From positions 1-64,000 of the forward strand of contig NZ_LQCI01000011.1 of assembly GCF_001613935.1 (NCBI RefSeq): a stretch of DNA of 64,000 nt, written 5' to 3'. The translations under genes and the position numbers were made by a program. The notes beneath the pieces were generated by a model. That model was not told where the DNA came from. It worked only from the letters and a program-made list of their open reading frames with translations, and did not search any database. Of this stretch, positions 17,051 through 26,076 are shown in pieces. Source of the DNA: Amycolatopsis regifaucium (GTDB taxonomy: Bacteria > Actinomycetota > Actinomycetes > Mycobacteriales > Pseudonocardiaceae). Each line of letters starts with the position of its first letter. Within the stretch, counting starts at the first letter, position 1.

Positions 17051-18199
17051 TCACCGCCGGGCGTGCGGATACTCCGGCACCCGGTCCTGGAAGGCCAGGA
17101 TGTCGGGATTGCGGATCGTGCCCTCGCTGATTTCGACGGCCCGGTCCAGCGTCGGGTCGCCTGCCCAGGCGGCCGGGCCGCCGAGCAGCTGTTCCAGATG
17201 CGGCAGCAGGGCGCCGCTGATCTCCCACGTCGCCGAGTCCCAGAGGTAGGACGGGCTGTGGTCGACGGCGTAGTAGGTGAGGCCGCCGACCTCGAAGGTC
17301 GGCTCCAGGAACGTCGTCGGCTTCGCCCAGCTGAACCCCATGCCCTCGTCGCAGGAAACGTCGACGACGAGGCTGCCGGGTTTGAACGCCCCGAGGTCCT
17401 CCTCGTCGAGGAACGTCAACGGCGCCTTCGGGTCCTGCAGGACACAGTTGACGACGATGTCGTGTCCGGCGAGGAAGTCCGCCAGCGGCACCCGGCCCTC
17501 CTCGGTGATCGCGTGACTGCGGCGAAGATCGGCCGGGCCCTTCAGATCGTGGTCGAGATGCACGATGTCCGCCGAATGGATCGGTGAGCCGACCGCCGTG
17601 ACGCCGCGATGGGTGAGCACGTGCACGTCGTGGATTCCGTGCGCGTTCAGTGCCGTCACCGAACCCCGCGCTGTCGCCCCGAAGCCGATCACGACGGCAC
17701 GCAGACGGCGGCCGTAGTCACCGGTCGAGCCGATCAGCTGAAGCGCGTGCAGCACCGAGCAATAGCCGGCCAGCTCGTTGTTCTTGTGGAATACGTGCAG
17801 CCCGAAAGAACCGTCACTCCGCCAGTGGTTCATCGCTTCGAAGGCGATCAACGTAAGCTTCTTGTCGATGGCCAGCTGAGTGAGCTTTCCGTCCTGGACG
17901 CAATGCGGCCAGCCCCACAGGATCTGACCGTTCCGCAGGTCTGCCAGATCCTCCGCGAGCGGTTTGGCCAGCAGGATGACGTCACATTCGGCGATCAGCC
18001 GTTCACGGGACCACAGGCCGGCGACGAGCGGCCTCAACTCTTCGTCGGAGATGCCGAATCGTTCGCCATACCCGTTTTCGAGGTGGATATTCCGCCGCAG
18101 CGCGGGGTCGATCCGCTCGAGGTGGCGTGGATGGATGGGAATTCGTCGCTCGTTTTCTTTGCGCGAGCGGGAAATGACGCCGAGAGTGAGCTGGTCCAC
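17051..18199 (-). CDS. N5-(carboxyethyl)ornithine synthase/alanine dehydrogenase-like oxidoreductase
   Basis: A 382-residue NAD(P)-dependent enzyme of the alanine dehydrogenase/saccharopine dehydrogenase N-terminal superfamily. The N-terminus LTLGVISRSRKENERRIPIH is the family opening. The Rossmann motif is RAVVIGFGATARGSVTALNA (about residues 175-194), followed by DIVVNCVLQDPKAP and SLVVDVSCDEGMGF. The nearest described activity is reductive condensation of pyruvate with ornithine, but substrate choice cannot be read here. It is monocistronic. Its promoter region (18200-18235) contains two CTAGAC words as a direct repeat. The gene looks intact. Confidence 0.8.
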   Translation of the reverse strand: MDQLTLGVISRSRKENERRIPIHPRHLERIDPALRRNIHLENGYGERFGISDEELRPLVAGLWSRERLIAECDVILLAKPLAEDLADLRNGQILWGWPHCVQDGKLTQLAIDKKLTLIAFEAMNHWRSDGSFGLHVFHKNNELAGYCSVLHALQLIGSTGDYGRRLRAVVIGFGATARGSVTALNAHGIHDVHVLTHRGVTAVGSPIHSADIVHLDHDLKGPADLRRSHAITEEGRVPLADFLAGHDIVVNCVLQDPKAPLTFLDEEDLGAFKPGSLVVDVSCDEGMGFSWAKPTTFLEPTFEVGGLTYYAVDHSPSYLWDSATWEISGALLPHLEQLLGGPAAWAGDPTLDRAVEISEGTIRNPDILAFQDRVPEYPHARR

Positions 18200-18282
18200 G
18201 TGGGGCCCCTTAACTAGACCTCATTCTAGACATACGCGCTTGTCGCGACTTCAGGTCCGGCCCGTTCGCGCCCGCGCTCAGC

Positions 18283-19110
18283 TCATTCGAACGCCACCGC
18301 GTTCCGTGCCGCCCACTCGCCGAAGGTCCGCGCCCGCCGTCCGAGCACCCGCTCGACGGCCGGGTCGACCCGCTGCTCGTCCGCCGTCGGCGCGCCGAGG
18401 ATGGCGAGCGTGGCGTCCACGACCACCGGCGGCATGAACCGCGACATCTCCGTCCTCGCTTCGTCTTCGGTCAGCTCGACGAACCGCACCGGCTCGCCCA
18501 GCGCCGCGCCGAGGGCCACCGTCTGCTGCCTCGGCGACACCGGCTCGGGACCGGTCAGCACGTAGGTCTTTCCCTCGTGCCCGGATTCCCGCAGGACGGC
18601 GGCCGCGACATCGGCGATGTCGAACGGGTCGATCACCGGCAACGCGACATCACCGAACGGCGCGGCGACGACGCGGTCCGCCCGGATCGACGGCGCCCAC
18701 TGGAACGCGTTGGAAGCGAAGCCACCCGGCCGCAGCACCGTCCACTCGAGACCAGACTTCTCGATCGCCTCTTCGAACGACGGCGCGTGCCGCCCGCTGC
18801 CGACGCCTTGGGAGGACAGCAGCACGATCCGCCGCACACCGGATTCACGCGCCGCCGCGACGATGTCCGCGACATCGCCACCCGCGGCCATGAAATCCCC
18901 TGACGTCAGCACGAAAACGTGGTCCGCTCCGGCGAACGCCGGCCCCAGCCCGGCAGGTTCCGTGAGGTCGGCCCGCACCGGCCGCACGCCATCGGGGACG
19001 TCCGCCGCCGAGATCCGGCGGGCCACCGCCGTCACTTCTTCTCCCGCCGCGGCAAGGGTTTCCACCAGCCGTCGGCCCACGTTCCCGGTCGCTCCGGTCA
19101 CCACGATCAT
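18283..19110 (-). CDS. NmrA-like NAD(P)-binding oxidoreductase
   Basis: A 275-residue atypical short-chain dehydrogenase. The N-terminus has the nucleotide-binding GATGNVGRRLVETL (residues 6-19). VRRIVLLSSQGVG and LEWTVLRPGGFASNAFQW follow, then a C-terminal cap starting near YVLTGPEPVSPRQQTVALG, all typical of NmrA/TMR-type proteins. These act as quinone reductases or redox-sensing co-regulators. The conserved YxxxK catalytic pair of classical SDRs is not seen, as usual in this group. It diverges from the CaiB gene across a 148-bp spacer holding a GGTACC palindrome (19170-19175), a possible operator. Confidence 0.85.
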   Translation of the reverse strand: MIVVTGATGNVGRRLVETLAAAGEEVTAVARRISAADVPDGVRPVRADLTEPAGLGPAFAGADHVFVLTSGDFMAAGGDVADIVAAARESGVRRIVLLSSQGVGSGRHAPSFEEAIEKSGLEWTVLRPGGFASNAFQWAPSIRADRVVAAPFGDVALPVIDPFDIADVAAAVLRESGHEGKTYVLTGPEPVSPRQQTVALGAALGEPVRFVELTEDEARTEMSRFMPPVVVDATLAILGAPTADEQRVDPAVERVLGRRARTFGEWAARNAVAFE

Positions 19111-19258
19111 GTTCGCTCCTTGGTCCGCGTGCTCTTGACGCGACCGAAGCTACCTTCGCGGGGATAGTAGGTACCTAGAGGAAAGTAATGGGAAATCCGG
19201 CCTTTCGTGACCGTGATCACAGCTTCTCGGGCCTTCACGGCCGCTTAGGGTCGGGCCC

Positions 19259-20404
19259 ATGCCCGACACCGCACTAGGCCCGCTGCGCGTCCTCGATTTC
19301 TCCCGGGTGCTGGCCGGCCCGTTCGCCACCATGCTCCTCGCCGATTTCGGCGCGAAGGTGGTCAAGGTCGAGCGGCCGGGTACCGGCGACGACACCCGCA
19401 GCTGGGGGCCGCCCTACGACGCGGCCGGCCAGGCGACCTACTTCCAGTCGGTGAACCGCAACAAGACGAGTGCGGCGCTGGACCTCGGCGATCCGGCTGA
19501 CCTCGCGAAGGCCCGGGCGCTGGCGCTGGCGGCCGACGTCGTGGTCGAGAACTTCCGGCCCGGCGTGATGGACCGGCTCGGTCTCGGCCCGGACGCGCTC
19601 CGCGCCGCCAACCCCCGGCTGGTCTATTGCTCGATCACCGGGTTCGGTTCCGGCGGCGGTGCCGCGCTGCCGGGGTACGACCTGCTGATCCAGGCCGTCG
19701 GCGGGCTGATGAGCATCACCGGTGACCCGGACGGCGAACCGCAGAAGGCCGGGGTCGCGCTGGTCGACGTGCTGGCCGGACTGTTCGCGAGTGTCGGGAT
19801 CCTCGCCGCCCTCCGCCACCGCGACCGGACTGGCGAGGGGCAGCGCGTCGAGATCGACCTGCTGTCCAGCCTGCTCGCCGCGCTGGTCAACCAGGGCAGC
19901 GCGTACACCTCGGGTGGCACGGTCCCGGCTCGGATGGGCAACCGGCATCCGAGCATCGCGCCGTACGAGCTCCTCCCCTGCGCCGATCACGAGATCGCCC
20001 TCGCCGTCGGCAACGACCGCCAGTTCGCCACGTTGTGCGAGGTCATCGGCCTGCCGGAGCTGGCGGGACAGGTCAGGTTCGCGACCAATCCGGCCCGCGT
20101 CGAGCACCGCGCCGAACTCCGCACGCTGCTCGTAGAGCACCTGAGCCGCCGCACGGCCGCCGAGTGGGCCGCGGAGCTGAGCGCGGCCGGGGTACCCGCC
20201 GGAGAAGTCAACGACGTCGCGGGCGCGTTCGCCCTCGCGGAGCGGCTAGGCCTGAACCCGACGGTCGATCTCCCCCGGCCCGACGGCACGTCGGTGCGGC
20301 TGACCCGTAATCCGATCGGGCTGTCGGCGACGCCGCCCCGGTACGAGACGGCACCGCCGGAGGACCCCGGACAGCTCACCCTCCCCTTGCCCGGCTGGGA
20401 CTGA
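19259..20404 (+). CDS. CaiB/BaiF class III CoA-transferase
   Basis: A 381-residue family III CoA-transferase, moving CoA between carboxylic acids. It shows the family opening GPLRVLDFSRVLAGPFATML, the VVKVERPGTGDDTR segment, NRNKTSAALDL, VVVENFRPGVMDRLGLG, and the active-site region PQKAGVALVDVLAGLFASVG with the probable catalytic Asp170. It lies 59 bp upstream of an FAD-dependent monooxygenase on the same strand. A shared catabolic role is possible but not shown. The acid substrate is unknown. Confidence 0.9.
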   Translation: MPDTALGPLRVLDFSRVLAGPFATMLLADFGAKVVKVERPGTGDDTRSWGPPYDAAGQATYFQSVNRNKTSAALDLGDPADLAKARALALAADVVVENFRPGVMDRLGLGPDALRAANPRLVYCSITGFGSGGGAALPGYDLLIQAVGGLMSITGDPDGEPQKAGVALVDVLAGLFASVGILAALRHRDRTGEGQRVEIDLLSSLLAALVNQGSAYTSGGTVPARMGNRHPSIAPYELLPCADHEIALAVGNDRQFATLCEVIGLPELAGQVRFATNPARVEHRAELRTLLVEHLSRRTAAEWAAELSAAGVPAGEVNDVAGAFALAERLGLNPTVDLPRPDGTSVRLTRNPIGLSATPPRYETAPPEDPGQLTLPLPGWD

Positions 20405-20463
20405 CGCGCGACGGTCAGCGGATCGTCAGCGCTTCGTCAACGACGGCCGCGAAGCTCCCGGTC

Positions 20464-21642
20464 ATGACGAACAAGACAGTCCTCATTTCCGGTGCTAGCA
20501 TCGCCGGGCCGTCGCTCGCCTTCTGGCTTTCCCGTCAGGGCTACGCGGTCACCGTCGTCGAACGGTCGGCGGCGCCGCGCACCGGCGGCCAAGCGGTCGA
20601 TTTCAAGGGCGCCACGCACCGGGCCGTGCTGGGCCGGATGGGGATCCTCGACGAGGTCCACCGTCGCCAGACCGGCGGCCACGACCAGACCATCATCGAC
20701 GCCGAGGAACGACCGCTCGCCGTCATTCCCGGCGAGTTCACCGGCGGCGACGTCGAGATCCGGCGCGGCGATCTGGCCGAGATCCTTCACGAACGGACCG
20801 CTCAGGACTGCGAGTACGTCTTCGGCGACTCCGTCACTTCGCTCACCGAGACCTCCGACGGGGTCGACGTCACCTTCCGGCGGGGCGCCCCGAGGCGGTT
20901 CGATCTCGTTTTCGGCGCGGACGGCATCCACTCGGCCGTGCGCCGTCTGTCGTTCGGCCCCGAAGCCGATTATGTGCGGCATCTCGGGCACTACTACGCC
21001 TTGGTCGAAACCGGCGAGCAGGACGACTTCCGCGGCGCGGGCGGCGTTTCCCTCATGTACAACGAACCCGGCCGCATGGCCGCCACCGGCGGGCCCAAGG
21101 CTTCCGCGTTCTTCGTGTTCGCCTCCCCCGAACTCACCTACGACCGTTACGACATGGCTCAGCAGAAGGAGATCCTCGTCACCAGGTTCGACGGCGGGGG
21201 CTGGCGGCTGCCCGAACTGATGGCGGCGGTGAAGCGGTCGGACGAGGTCTACCTGGACTCGATCAGCCGGGTCACGATGGAGCACTACACCCGCGGCCGG
21301 GTCGCGCTCGTCGGCGATTCGGCCTACGGCAACACTTTGGCCGGTTTCGGCAGCGGCCTCGCCGTCGTGGGCGCGTACGTCCTCGCGGGTGAACTCGCCG
21401 CGGCGAACGGGAACCACGAGGTCGCCTTCCGCCGGTACGACGAGAAACTCCACGGCTACGCGAAGGTCGCCCGCGGCGCCAACGCCGGACCGTTCCTCGC
21501 GCCGTCGACGAAACTGCGGATCAGCCTGCGCAACCAGATCTTCCGCCGCCGGTCCCTCCTGCGGGGGATGCTGTGGGTGACCGGCAAGTTCGCCACCGAC
21601 ATCGTCCTCGACGACTATCCCGCGCTCGTCGGGCTGGGCTGA
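20464..21642 (+). CDS. FAD-dependent monooxygenase (aromatic hydroxylase family)
   Basis: A 392-residue flavoprotein of the PHBH/UbiH fold. The FAD-binding GxGxxG-like segment is VLISGASIAGPSLAFWLSRQ (residues 6-25). The DG motif is DLVFGADGIHSAVRR at about 152-166. The second FAD motif is RVALVGDSAYGNTLAGFGSG near 281-300. Such enzymes hydroxylate aromatic or polyketide substrates or inactivate drugs such as tetracyclines and rifamycins. Substrate is not predictable. The start at 20464 keeps the first beta strand whole. Confidence 0.9.
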   Translation: MTNKTVLISGASIAGPSLAFWLSRQGYAVTVVERSAAPRTGGQAVDFKGATHRAVLGRMGILDEVHRRQTGGHDQTIIDAEERPLAVIPGEFTGGDVEIRRGDLAEILHERTAQDCEYVFGDSVTSLTETSDGVDVTFRRGAPRRFDLVFGADGIHSAVRRLSFGPEADYVRHLGHYYALVETGEQDDFRGAGGVSLMYNEPGRMAATGGPKASAFFVFASPELTYDRYDMAQQKEILVTRFDGGGWRLPELMAAVKRSDEVYLDSISRVTMEHYTRGRVALVGDSAYGNTLAGFGSGLAVVGAYVLAGELAAANGNHEVAFRRYDEKLHGYAKVARGANAGPFLAPSTKLRISLRNQIFRRRSLLRGMLWVTGKFATDIVLDDYPALVGLG

Positions 21643-21839
21643 CTCACCGCGGCGACCTGACGGAGGGGCTCCCTTCACCCGACGTCCGGGTGCGCGATCC
21701 GGTCCGCCGTGTTCGGCTGGTCACCGGGACATCGGGTTTCCCGCGTGACGTTTCCGGGGAAGCCGTGTCCAACGGATGTCACCGGACGTGGGTGGCGTGA
21801 AGGGAGCTTCGGCATGGCGGCACTGCACAGGTGCGCTGG

Positions 21840-22427
21840 ATGACGACGTCGGCGAGAGAGAACGCGACCGCGCCCGCCGCCGGCGAGACGGGGCTGGACG
21901 ACGCGACACTGGTCGCGCGGGCCCGCGACGGCGAGATCCGCGCGTACGAGCAGCTGGTCCTGCGGTTCCAGGGGTCCATGTACCGGCTGGCGCTGCGGAT
22001 GCTGGGGAACAAGGGCGACGCCGAAGACGTCGTCCAGGAGGTGTTCCTCGTCGCTTGGAAACGGCTCGACCAGCTCCAGGAGAACGCGGCGTTCGTCGGC
22101 TGGCTCTACCGGATGACGACCAACCGGTGCCTGAACGTCATCCGCGCCAGGAAACCGGTGGCCGACGTCGAACTGGACCAGCAGGAGTCCGCCGGTTCCG
22201 CCGGGCGGCCGGACCGCGCCGCGGAGACGAGCGCGCAACTGGCGGCCTTGACCGGGGCGCTGGACCAGCTGACCGCCGAGCAACGGGCCTGTTGGCTGTT
22301 GCGGGAGGTCCACGGCCGGTCCTACGACGAGATCGCGAAAGCGATCGGGGCGACCACCACGGCGGTGCGCGGACGCATCGCACGAGCACGAGCACAGTTG
22401 GCGGAGGTGATGGCGCCATGGCGATGA
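21840..22427 (+). CDS. ECF-type RNA polymerase sigma factor
   Basis: A ~195-residue sigma factor. Region 2 spans DATLVARARDGEIRAYEQLV through GDAEDVVQEVFLVAWKRLDQ and the DNA-melting FVGWLYRMTTNRCLNVIRAR. Region 4 is LTAEQRACWLLREVHGRSYD with EIAKAIGATTTAVRGRIARA. The start is taken at ATG 21840 instead of GTG 21831; both are possible. Its stop overlaps the start of a zinc-finger protein (ATG 22418), so the two are translationally coupled and probably a sigma/anti-sigma pair. This is the first gene of a four-gene operon with Asp23-like envelope-stress proteins. Confidence 0.9.
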   Translation: MTTSARENATAPAAGETGLDDATLVARARDGEIRAYEQLVLRFQGSMYRLALRMLGNKGDAEDVVQEVFLVAWKRLDQLQENAAFVGWLYRMTTNRCLNVIRARKPVADVELDQQESAGSAGRPDRAAETSAQLAALTGALDQLTAEQRACWLLREVHGRSYDEIAKAIGATTTAVRGRIARARAQLAEVMAPWR

Positions 22428-22987
22428 ACCACGCGACTCAGGACTACCTTCTGCCGTGCGGGCGCGATGTGGAACAGGTCTGGGAACGGCTCGACGAGGT
22501 CGACGCCGGCCGGGCGGACGCCCACGAACTCGACTGCCCGCATTGCCGGGCGACCCGCGAAAGCCTCCGGGTACTGCGCGGGCTGACCCACGAGCTCGCC
22601 GAGGACGACACCGAGCCGTCGCCCGATCTCGTCGGCCGGATCATGTCCGCGGTCCGCGCCGAGGTACGGCGCCGGGAACTGGTCCCGCTGACCAGCCCCG
22701 AACCGGGTGAGGTCCAGGTGAGCGACCAGGCCGTCGCCGCGGTGCTGCGGTTCGCCGCCGACACCGTCGACGGCGTCCGCGCCCGGCGCTGCCGGGTCCG
22801 GCGATCGGCGGAAGACCCCTCGGACGCGCCGGGCGTGGACGTGGAACTGAGCCTCGCGATCGCGCACGATTTCGACGGTGCCGCCTTGGACCTCGTCCGG
22901 GAACGGGTCACCGCGGCCGCCGGCGCCCGCGTCGGTATCCGGCTCGCCCGGCTGGATCTGGTGGTGGAGGACATCTATGACGCGTGA
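22418..22987 (+). CDS. Zinc-finger anti-sigma domain fused to an Asp23-like domain
   Basis: A 189-residue protein. Residues 36-43 contain HELDCPHC, the HxxxCxxC zinc-binding signature of anti-sigma (ZAS) proteins. The C-terminal half (from about residue 100, VSDQAVAAVLRFAADTVDGV) resembles the Asp23/Gls24 fold. It likely binds the sigma factor whose gene it overlaps by 10 bp and releases it on redox or envelope stress. ATG 22418 is chosen because GGAGG is 10 nt upstream; ATG 22424 is the alternative. There is no transmembrane helix, so it is cytosolic. The anti-sigma/Asp23 fusion is noteworthy. Confidence 0.75.
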   Translation: MAMNHATQDYLLPCGRDVEQVWERLDEVDAGRADAHELDCPHCRATRESLRVLRGLTHELAEDDTEPSPDLVGRIMSAVRAEVRRRELVPLTSPEPGEVQVSDQAVAAVLRFAADTVDGVRARRCRVRRSAEDPSDAPGVDVELSLAIAHDFDGAALDLVRERVTAAAGARVGIRLARLDLVVEDIYDA

Positions 22988-23384
22988 GCAGCCGACGGCC
23001 CCGGCCGGGCAGCTGGTCGAAACGGTGATCACCCCGCCGGTGATCGCGGCGGTCGCCGCGCACGCCGCGGCGAAGGTCCCCGGGGTGGCCCGCCTGGAAC
23101 CCGGCCTGCGCGGGCTCGCCGGTTCGCTGACCCGGATCGCCAGGCAGCGGATCAAGGGGCTGGACCCGGCGCCGACCGAAGGGGTCCGCGCGTTCGTCGA
23201 CCACGATCCGCCGGACGTGCGGGTGGAGATCGACCTCTCGGTCACCGGGCTGGACCAAACCGCCGCGACCGCGCAGGCGGTACAGCGCGCGGTCAGCCGC
23301 GCCGTCACCGAGGCGACGGGGCTCACCCCCTCCGCCGTCTCGGTGACCGTTCTGGACATCGAAATCCGTGGAGGACTCTTGTGA
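22977..23384 (+). CDS. Asp23/Gls24 family envelope stress response protein
   Basis: A ~135-residue protein. After a short tail, LVETVITPPVIAAVAAHAAA and KVPGVARLEP show the Asp23 fold, then a region (VDHDPPDVRVEIDLSVTGLD) and the closing amphipathic strand SAVSVTVLDIEI. Asp23 proteins of Gram-positive bacteria are membrane-associated through a partner and respond to alkaline or envelope stress. ATG 22977 lies 11 nt inside the end of the upstream gene, and its own end overlaps the next start by 4 nt, so the operon is tightly coupled. Confidence 0.85.
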   Translation: MTREQPTAPAGQLVETVITPPVIAAVAAHAAAKVPGVARLEPGLRGLAGSLTRIARQRIKGLDPAPTEGVRAFVDHDPPDVRVEIDLSVTGLDQTAATAQAVQRAVSRAVTEATGLTPSAVSVTVLDIEIRGGLL

Positions 23385-23686
23385 CCGCCCGTGCCGAACT
23401 GACCGCGTCGCTGCTCAGCGCGCTCCGCGACATACCGGGACTGCGCGCGGCGACGCCGTCCACCACGGCCGTCGCGGCGAATCTGCCGTGGGACATCGAC
23501 GTGATGGCCGTCGACATCTCCGAGAACGTCGTCGAGATCCGCGTCGTCGCGCTGAGCGTGCCGATCCCGCCGCTGACCGAGACCGCCGGCGCCGTCCTGC
23601 GCGCCGTCATGGCCGGAACCGCTTGGGAGAACGCGAGTCTGCGGCTCGTGGTGACCGATGTGGACGCCGCCGCGCTGACCCACTGA
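23381..23686 (+). CDS. Small Asp23-operon protein
   Basis: A 101-residue acidic protein beginning at GTG 23381, overlapping the upstream stop by 4 nt. It contains DIDVMAVDISENVVEIRVVA and SLRLVVTDVDAAAL, strands similar to the partner Asp23 domains, so it is probably a divergent paralogue. It is the last gene of the sigma/Asp23 operon, followed by a strong hairpin terminator. Function is unknown. Confidence 0.75.
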   Translation: MTARAELTASLLSALRDIPGLRAATPSTTAVAANLPWDIDVMAVDISENVVEIRVVALSVPIPPLTETAGAVLRAVMAGTAWENASLRLVVTDVDAAALTH

Positions 23687-23693
23687 CACATGA

Positions 23694-23735
23694 CGATCGC
23701 GGTGGCCGCGCCCGAGGGCGTGGCCACCGCGATCG
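23694..23735. terminator. Bidirectional hairpin terminator
   Basis: CGATCGCGGTGGCC (23694-23707) pairs perfectly with GGCCACCGCGATCG (23722-23735) around a 14-nt loop. It sits between the convergent Asp23 operon and fasciclin gene and can serve both. Confidence 0.85.
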
Positions 23736-23742
23736 GTGGGGG

Positions 23743-24420
23743 TCAGTTCTTGTTGGTACCGGGGGTGAGCACCTTGTCGATGACGAAGACGGTGGCGTTC
23801 TTGGTGGGGATGTTGCCACACAGCACCTTGGCGCCGTTGACGGTCATGTTCTCGCCGGAACCTTCGATCTTGACCGGCCCACCCGCGGTGTTCAGGCTCT
23901 CCACCGATTTGGCGGACTCCAGGCCCTTGGCGTCGTAACGCTTGCCGACGACGTGGTACTGCAGGATCGGGGCCAGCTGGTCCGGCTTGCCCGCCAGCTC
24001 GGCGAACTTCGCGTCACCGAGGGCCTGGAAGGCCGGGTCGGCGGGCGCGAACACGGTGATGGCCTGCTGGCTGTTGAGGGTGTCGACCAGGTTGGTGGCC
24101 TTGACCGCGGCGACCAGCTTGGTCAGCAGCGGGTTGGTCGAGGCGGCGCTGGCGACCGGCTGCGGGCCCATCGAGTCCAGCGAACCGGGCTCGCTGCCCT
24201 GCGGCAGCTTCGAACACGCCGGGCCGAACACGTCGGCGTTGGTGGTGACCCCGTCACCGGAAGCGGCGCTCGACATCGGGGCCGACATCGACGAGGACGG
24301 GGCGGGCGCGGGGGCACTGCTGGAGCTGCCGGACGAAGCGCTGTCGTTGCTGCTGCAGGCGGCCAGGGCCAGCGCGGTGACCGCGGTGAAACCGATTCCT
24401 GCGACGCGAAGCTTGCTCAC
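23743..24420 (-). CDS. Fasciclin-domain lipoprotein (MPT83/MPB70-like)
   Basis: A 225-residue exported lipoprotein: signal VAGIGFTAVTALALAAC with lipobox LAAC (Cys21), a Ser/Ala/Pro-rich linker, and one fasciclin domain (about residues 90-222) containing TLNSQQAITVFAPADPAFQA (H1 box), LQYHVVGKRY (H2 box) and ATVFVIDKVLTPG. Fasciclin proteins mediate adhesion or surface stress functions. Two cysteines outside the lipobox (GPACSKL and VLCGNI) could form a disulfide. It lies 90 bp behind the molybdopterin oxidoreductase gene on the same strand, probably one transcript. Confidence 0.9.
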   Translation of the reverse strand: MSKLRVAGIGFTAVTALALAACSSNDSASSGSSSSAPAPAPSSSMSAPMSSAASGDGVTTNADVFGPACSKLPQGSEPGSLDSMGPQPVASAASTNPLLTKLVAAVKATNLVDTLNSQQAITVFAPADPAFQALGDAKFAELAGKPDQLAPILQYHVVGKRYDAKGLESAKSVESLNTAGGPVKIEGSGENMTVNGAKVLCGNIPTKNATVFVIDKVLTPGTNKN

Positions 24421-24510
24421 GGAAAATCACTCCATTTGTTTTTTTCGGGCTCTTACTTGGTATTCGGATCTGTCCCTGGATCGGATTGCCCCTCTTTCGA
24501 GTGACGCCGA

Positions 24511-26076
24511 TCACCGGGCGGTGAAACTGATGGTGTGCCAGCCCGTCGCCCCGTCAGGGACCGTTCCGGCACGGGCGTCGGTCTGCGTGTAGCCGGATTT
24601 GTCCCTCGCGCGGACGACGGCCTGATGACTGCCCGCGGGGAGGTCGAATTCGGTCCACCACATGCGCCAGGTGTTGCGGCCCACCTCACGGGAAAGCGTT
24701 GCGGGCTGCCAGGTTCCGGAGCCGACGCGGACTTCGACGCGGTCGATACCGGTGGGCTGTGCCCACGCGACACCCGAAATACGGACCTTGCCGGCGGATA
24801 CCGTTTCGAATCCTTTCGGACTGTCGATCCTGGACTGCGTTTTGATCGGGGCCTGTTCGCCCCAGCCGCGGTCGAGCCAGTAGGCCCGGCGCGCTTTCCA
24901 GGTCGTGATCTCGAGGTCTTTGACCCATTTCGTCGCCGATACGTAGCCGTAGAGTCCCGGGATGACCAGGCGGGCGGGGAAACCGTGCTCGACCGGCAGC
25001 GGTTCCCCGTTCATCCCGATCGCCAGCATCGCGCCCCGCTCCGGATCGAGCGCGGCGGCGACCGGACTGCCGGAGGTCCAGCCGTCGACACTGGTGGAGA
25101 AGACCTGCTCGGCACCGGGAAGGATCCCGGCCTCGCGCAACAGCTCCCCGAGATCGACGCCGATGAAGTTCGCCGTGGACACATAGGACCCGCCGACTTC
25201 GTTGGACACGCACGTCATGGTGATCGTGCGTTCGATCAGCGGCCGGTCCCGGATGTCGGAATAGCTGTACCGCTTTTCGTCGGCCACCATGCCGTGCAGG
25301 CGGAGACTCCAGTCCTCGGTCCGGACCTGCGGCACGGACAGGGCCGTGTCCACGCGGTAGAAGTCGCGGTTCGGGGTGAGGAACGCCGGCGTGCCCAGTT
25401 TGGCGAAATCCGCGTCGGCCGGGATCGGCGGCGCCGCGCGGACCGGCACGAGCCGCCCGACGGCCGCCCGCGAAGACTCGGCGTCGCGGTTTCCGGCGAG
25501 GAGTTGCCCTCCCGCCCCTGCCGCACCCGCCGCGACCACCGCGCCCGCCCCGGCCAGCAGCACCGACCGGCGCGACGGGGAGGCCTCGCCGTCCGGCGCC
25601 TCTTCCACCGCGAGCACCCTCGCCATGGCCAGGCGGTGCAGCCACAAGAACACGCCCACCCCGGCGACCAGACTGGCCAGCGGCGCCAGCAGCGCGACCA
25701 TGGCGAGGTCAGGCCGCTGAGAGACGGCGAATCCGCCCAGGAGACCGAACGCGGCGATCAGTACCAGCCCCGGAACGGGTGTCCGGCGTGAGGCGGCCCC
25801 CGCCGCCGCGGCGGCGAGCACCATCACCACGGCCATGCCGCCGAGCAGGACGAGCTTGTCGTAGACGCCGAAGGTGCGGACCGCGAAATCCTTCAGCTCC
25901 ACCGGCGTCAGGTCGATCGCCCCGTTGCCGACCGCCAGGTACGGCGAGGCGTTGGCGCTGATAAAGCCGGCGACCAGATGCCCGGCCGCCAGTGCCGCGG
26001 CGAGAGCCACGACGCCGAGCGACGCCGCCCCGAACAGCGGGAGGCGTCGGTCCTGGCTCGCTCGCGAAGTCTTCAT
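24511..26076 (-). CDS. Membrane-anchored sulfite-oxidase-family molybdopterin oxidoreductase
   Basis: A 521-residue protein with two parts. Residues 1-150 hold four predicted transmembrane helices. A twin-arginine-like SRRSVLLAGAGAVVAAGAAG (residues 168-187) then leads the soluble part out of the cytosol. The catalytic domain (about 230-420) has the molybdenum-ligand Cys289 in TMTCVSNEVGG, then FSTSVDGWTSGSPV and HGFPARLVIPGLYGYVSATK. A C-terminal immunoglobulin-like domain closes the protein (IDRVEVRVGSGTWQPATL). It is SUOX/YedY-like; the substrate may be sulfite or an oxidised methionine. It precedes the fasciclin lipoprotein. Confidence 0.9.
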   Translation of the reverse strand: MKTSRASQDRRLPLFGAASLGVVALAAALAAGHLVAGFISANASPYLAVGNGAIDLTPVELKDFAVRTFGVYDKLVLLGGMAVVMVLAAAAAGAASRRTPVPGLVLIAAFGLLGGFAVSQRPDLAMVALLAPLASLVAGVGVFLWLHRLAMARVLAVEEAPDGEASPSRRSVLLAGAGAVVAAGAAGAGGQLLAGNRDAESSRAAVGRLVPVRAAPPIPADADFAKLGTPAFLTPNRDFYRVDTALSVPQVRTEDWSLRLHGMVADEKRYSYSDIRDRPLIERTITMTCVSNEVGGSYVSTANFIGVDLGELLREAGILPGAEQVFSTSVDGWTSGSPVAAALDPERGAMLAIGMNGEPLPVEHGFPARLVIPGLYGYVSATKWVKDLEITTWKARRAYWLDRGWGEQAPIKTQSRIDSPKGFETVSAGKVRISGVAWAQPTGIDRVEVRVGSGTWQPATLSREVGRNTWRMWWTEFDLPAGSHQAVVRARDKSGYTQTDARAGTVPDGATGWHTISFTAR

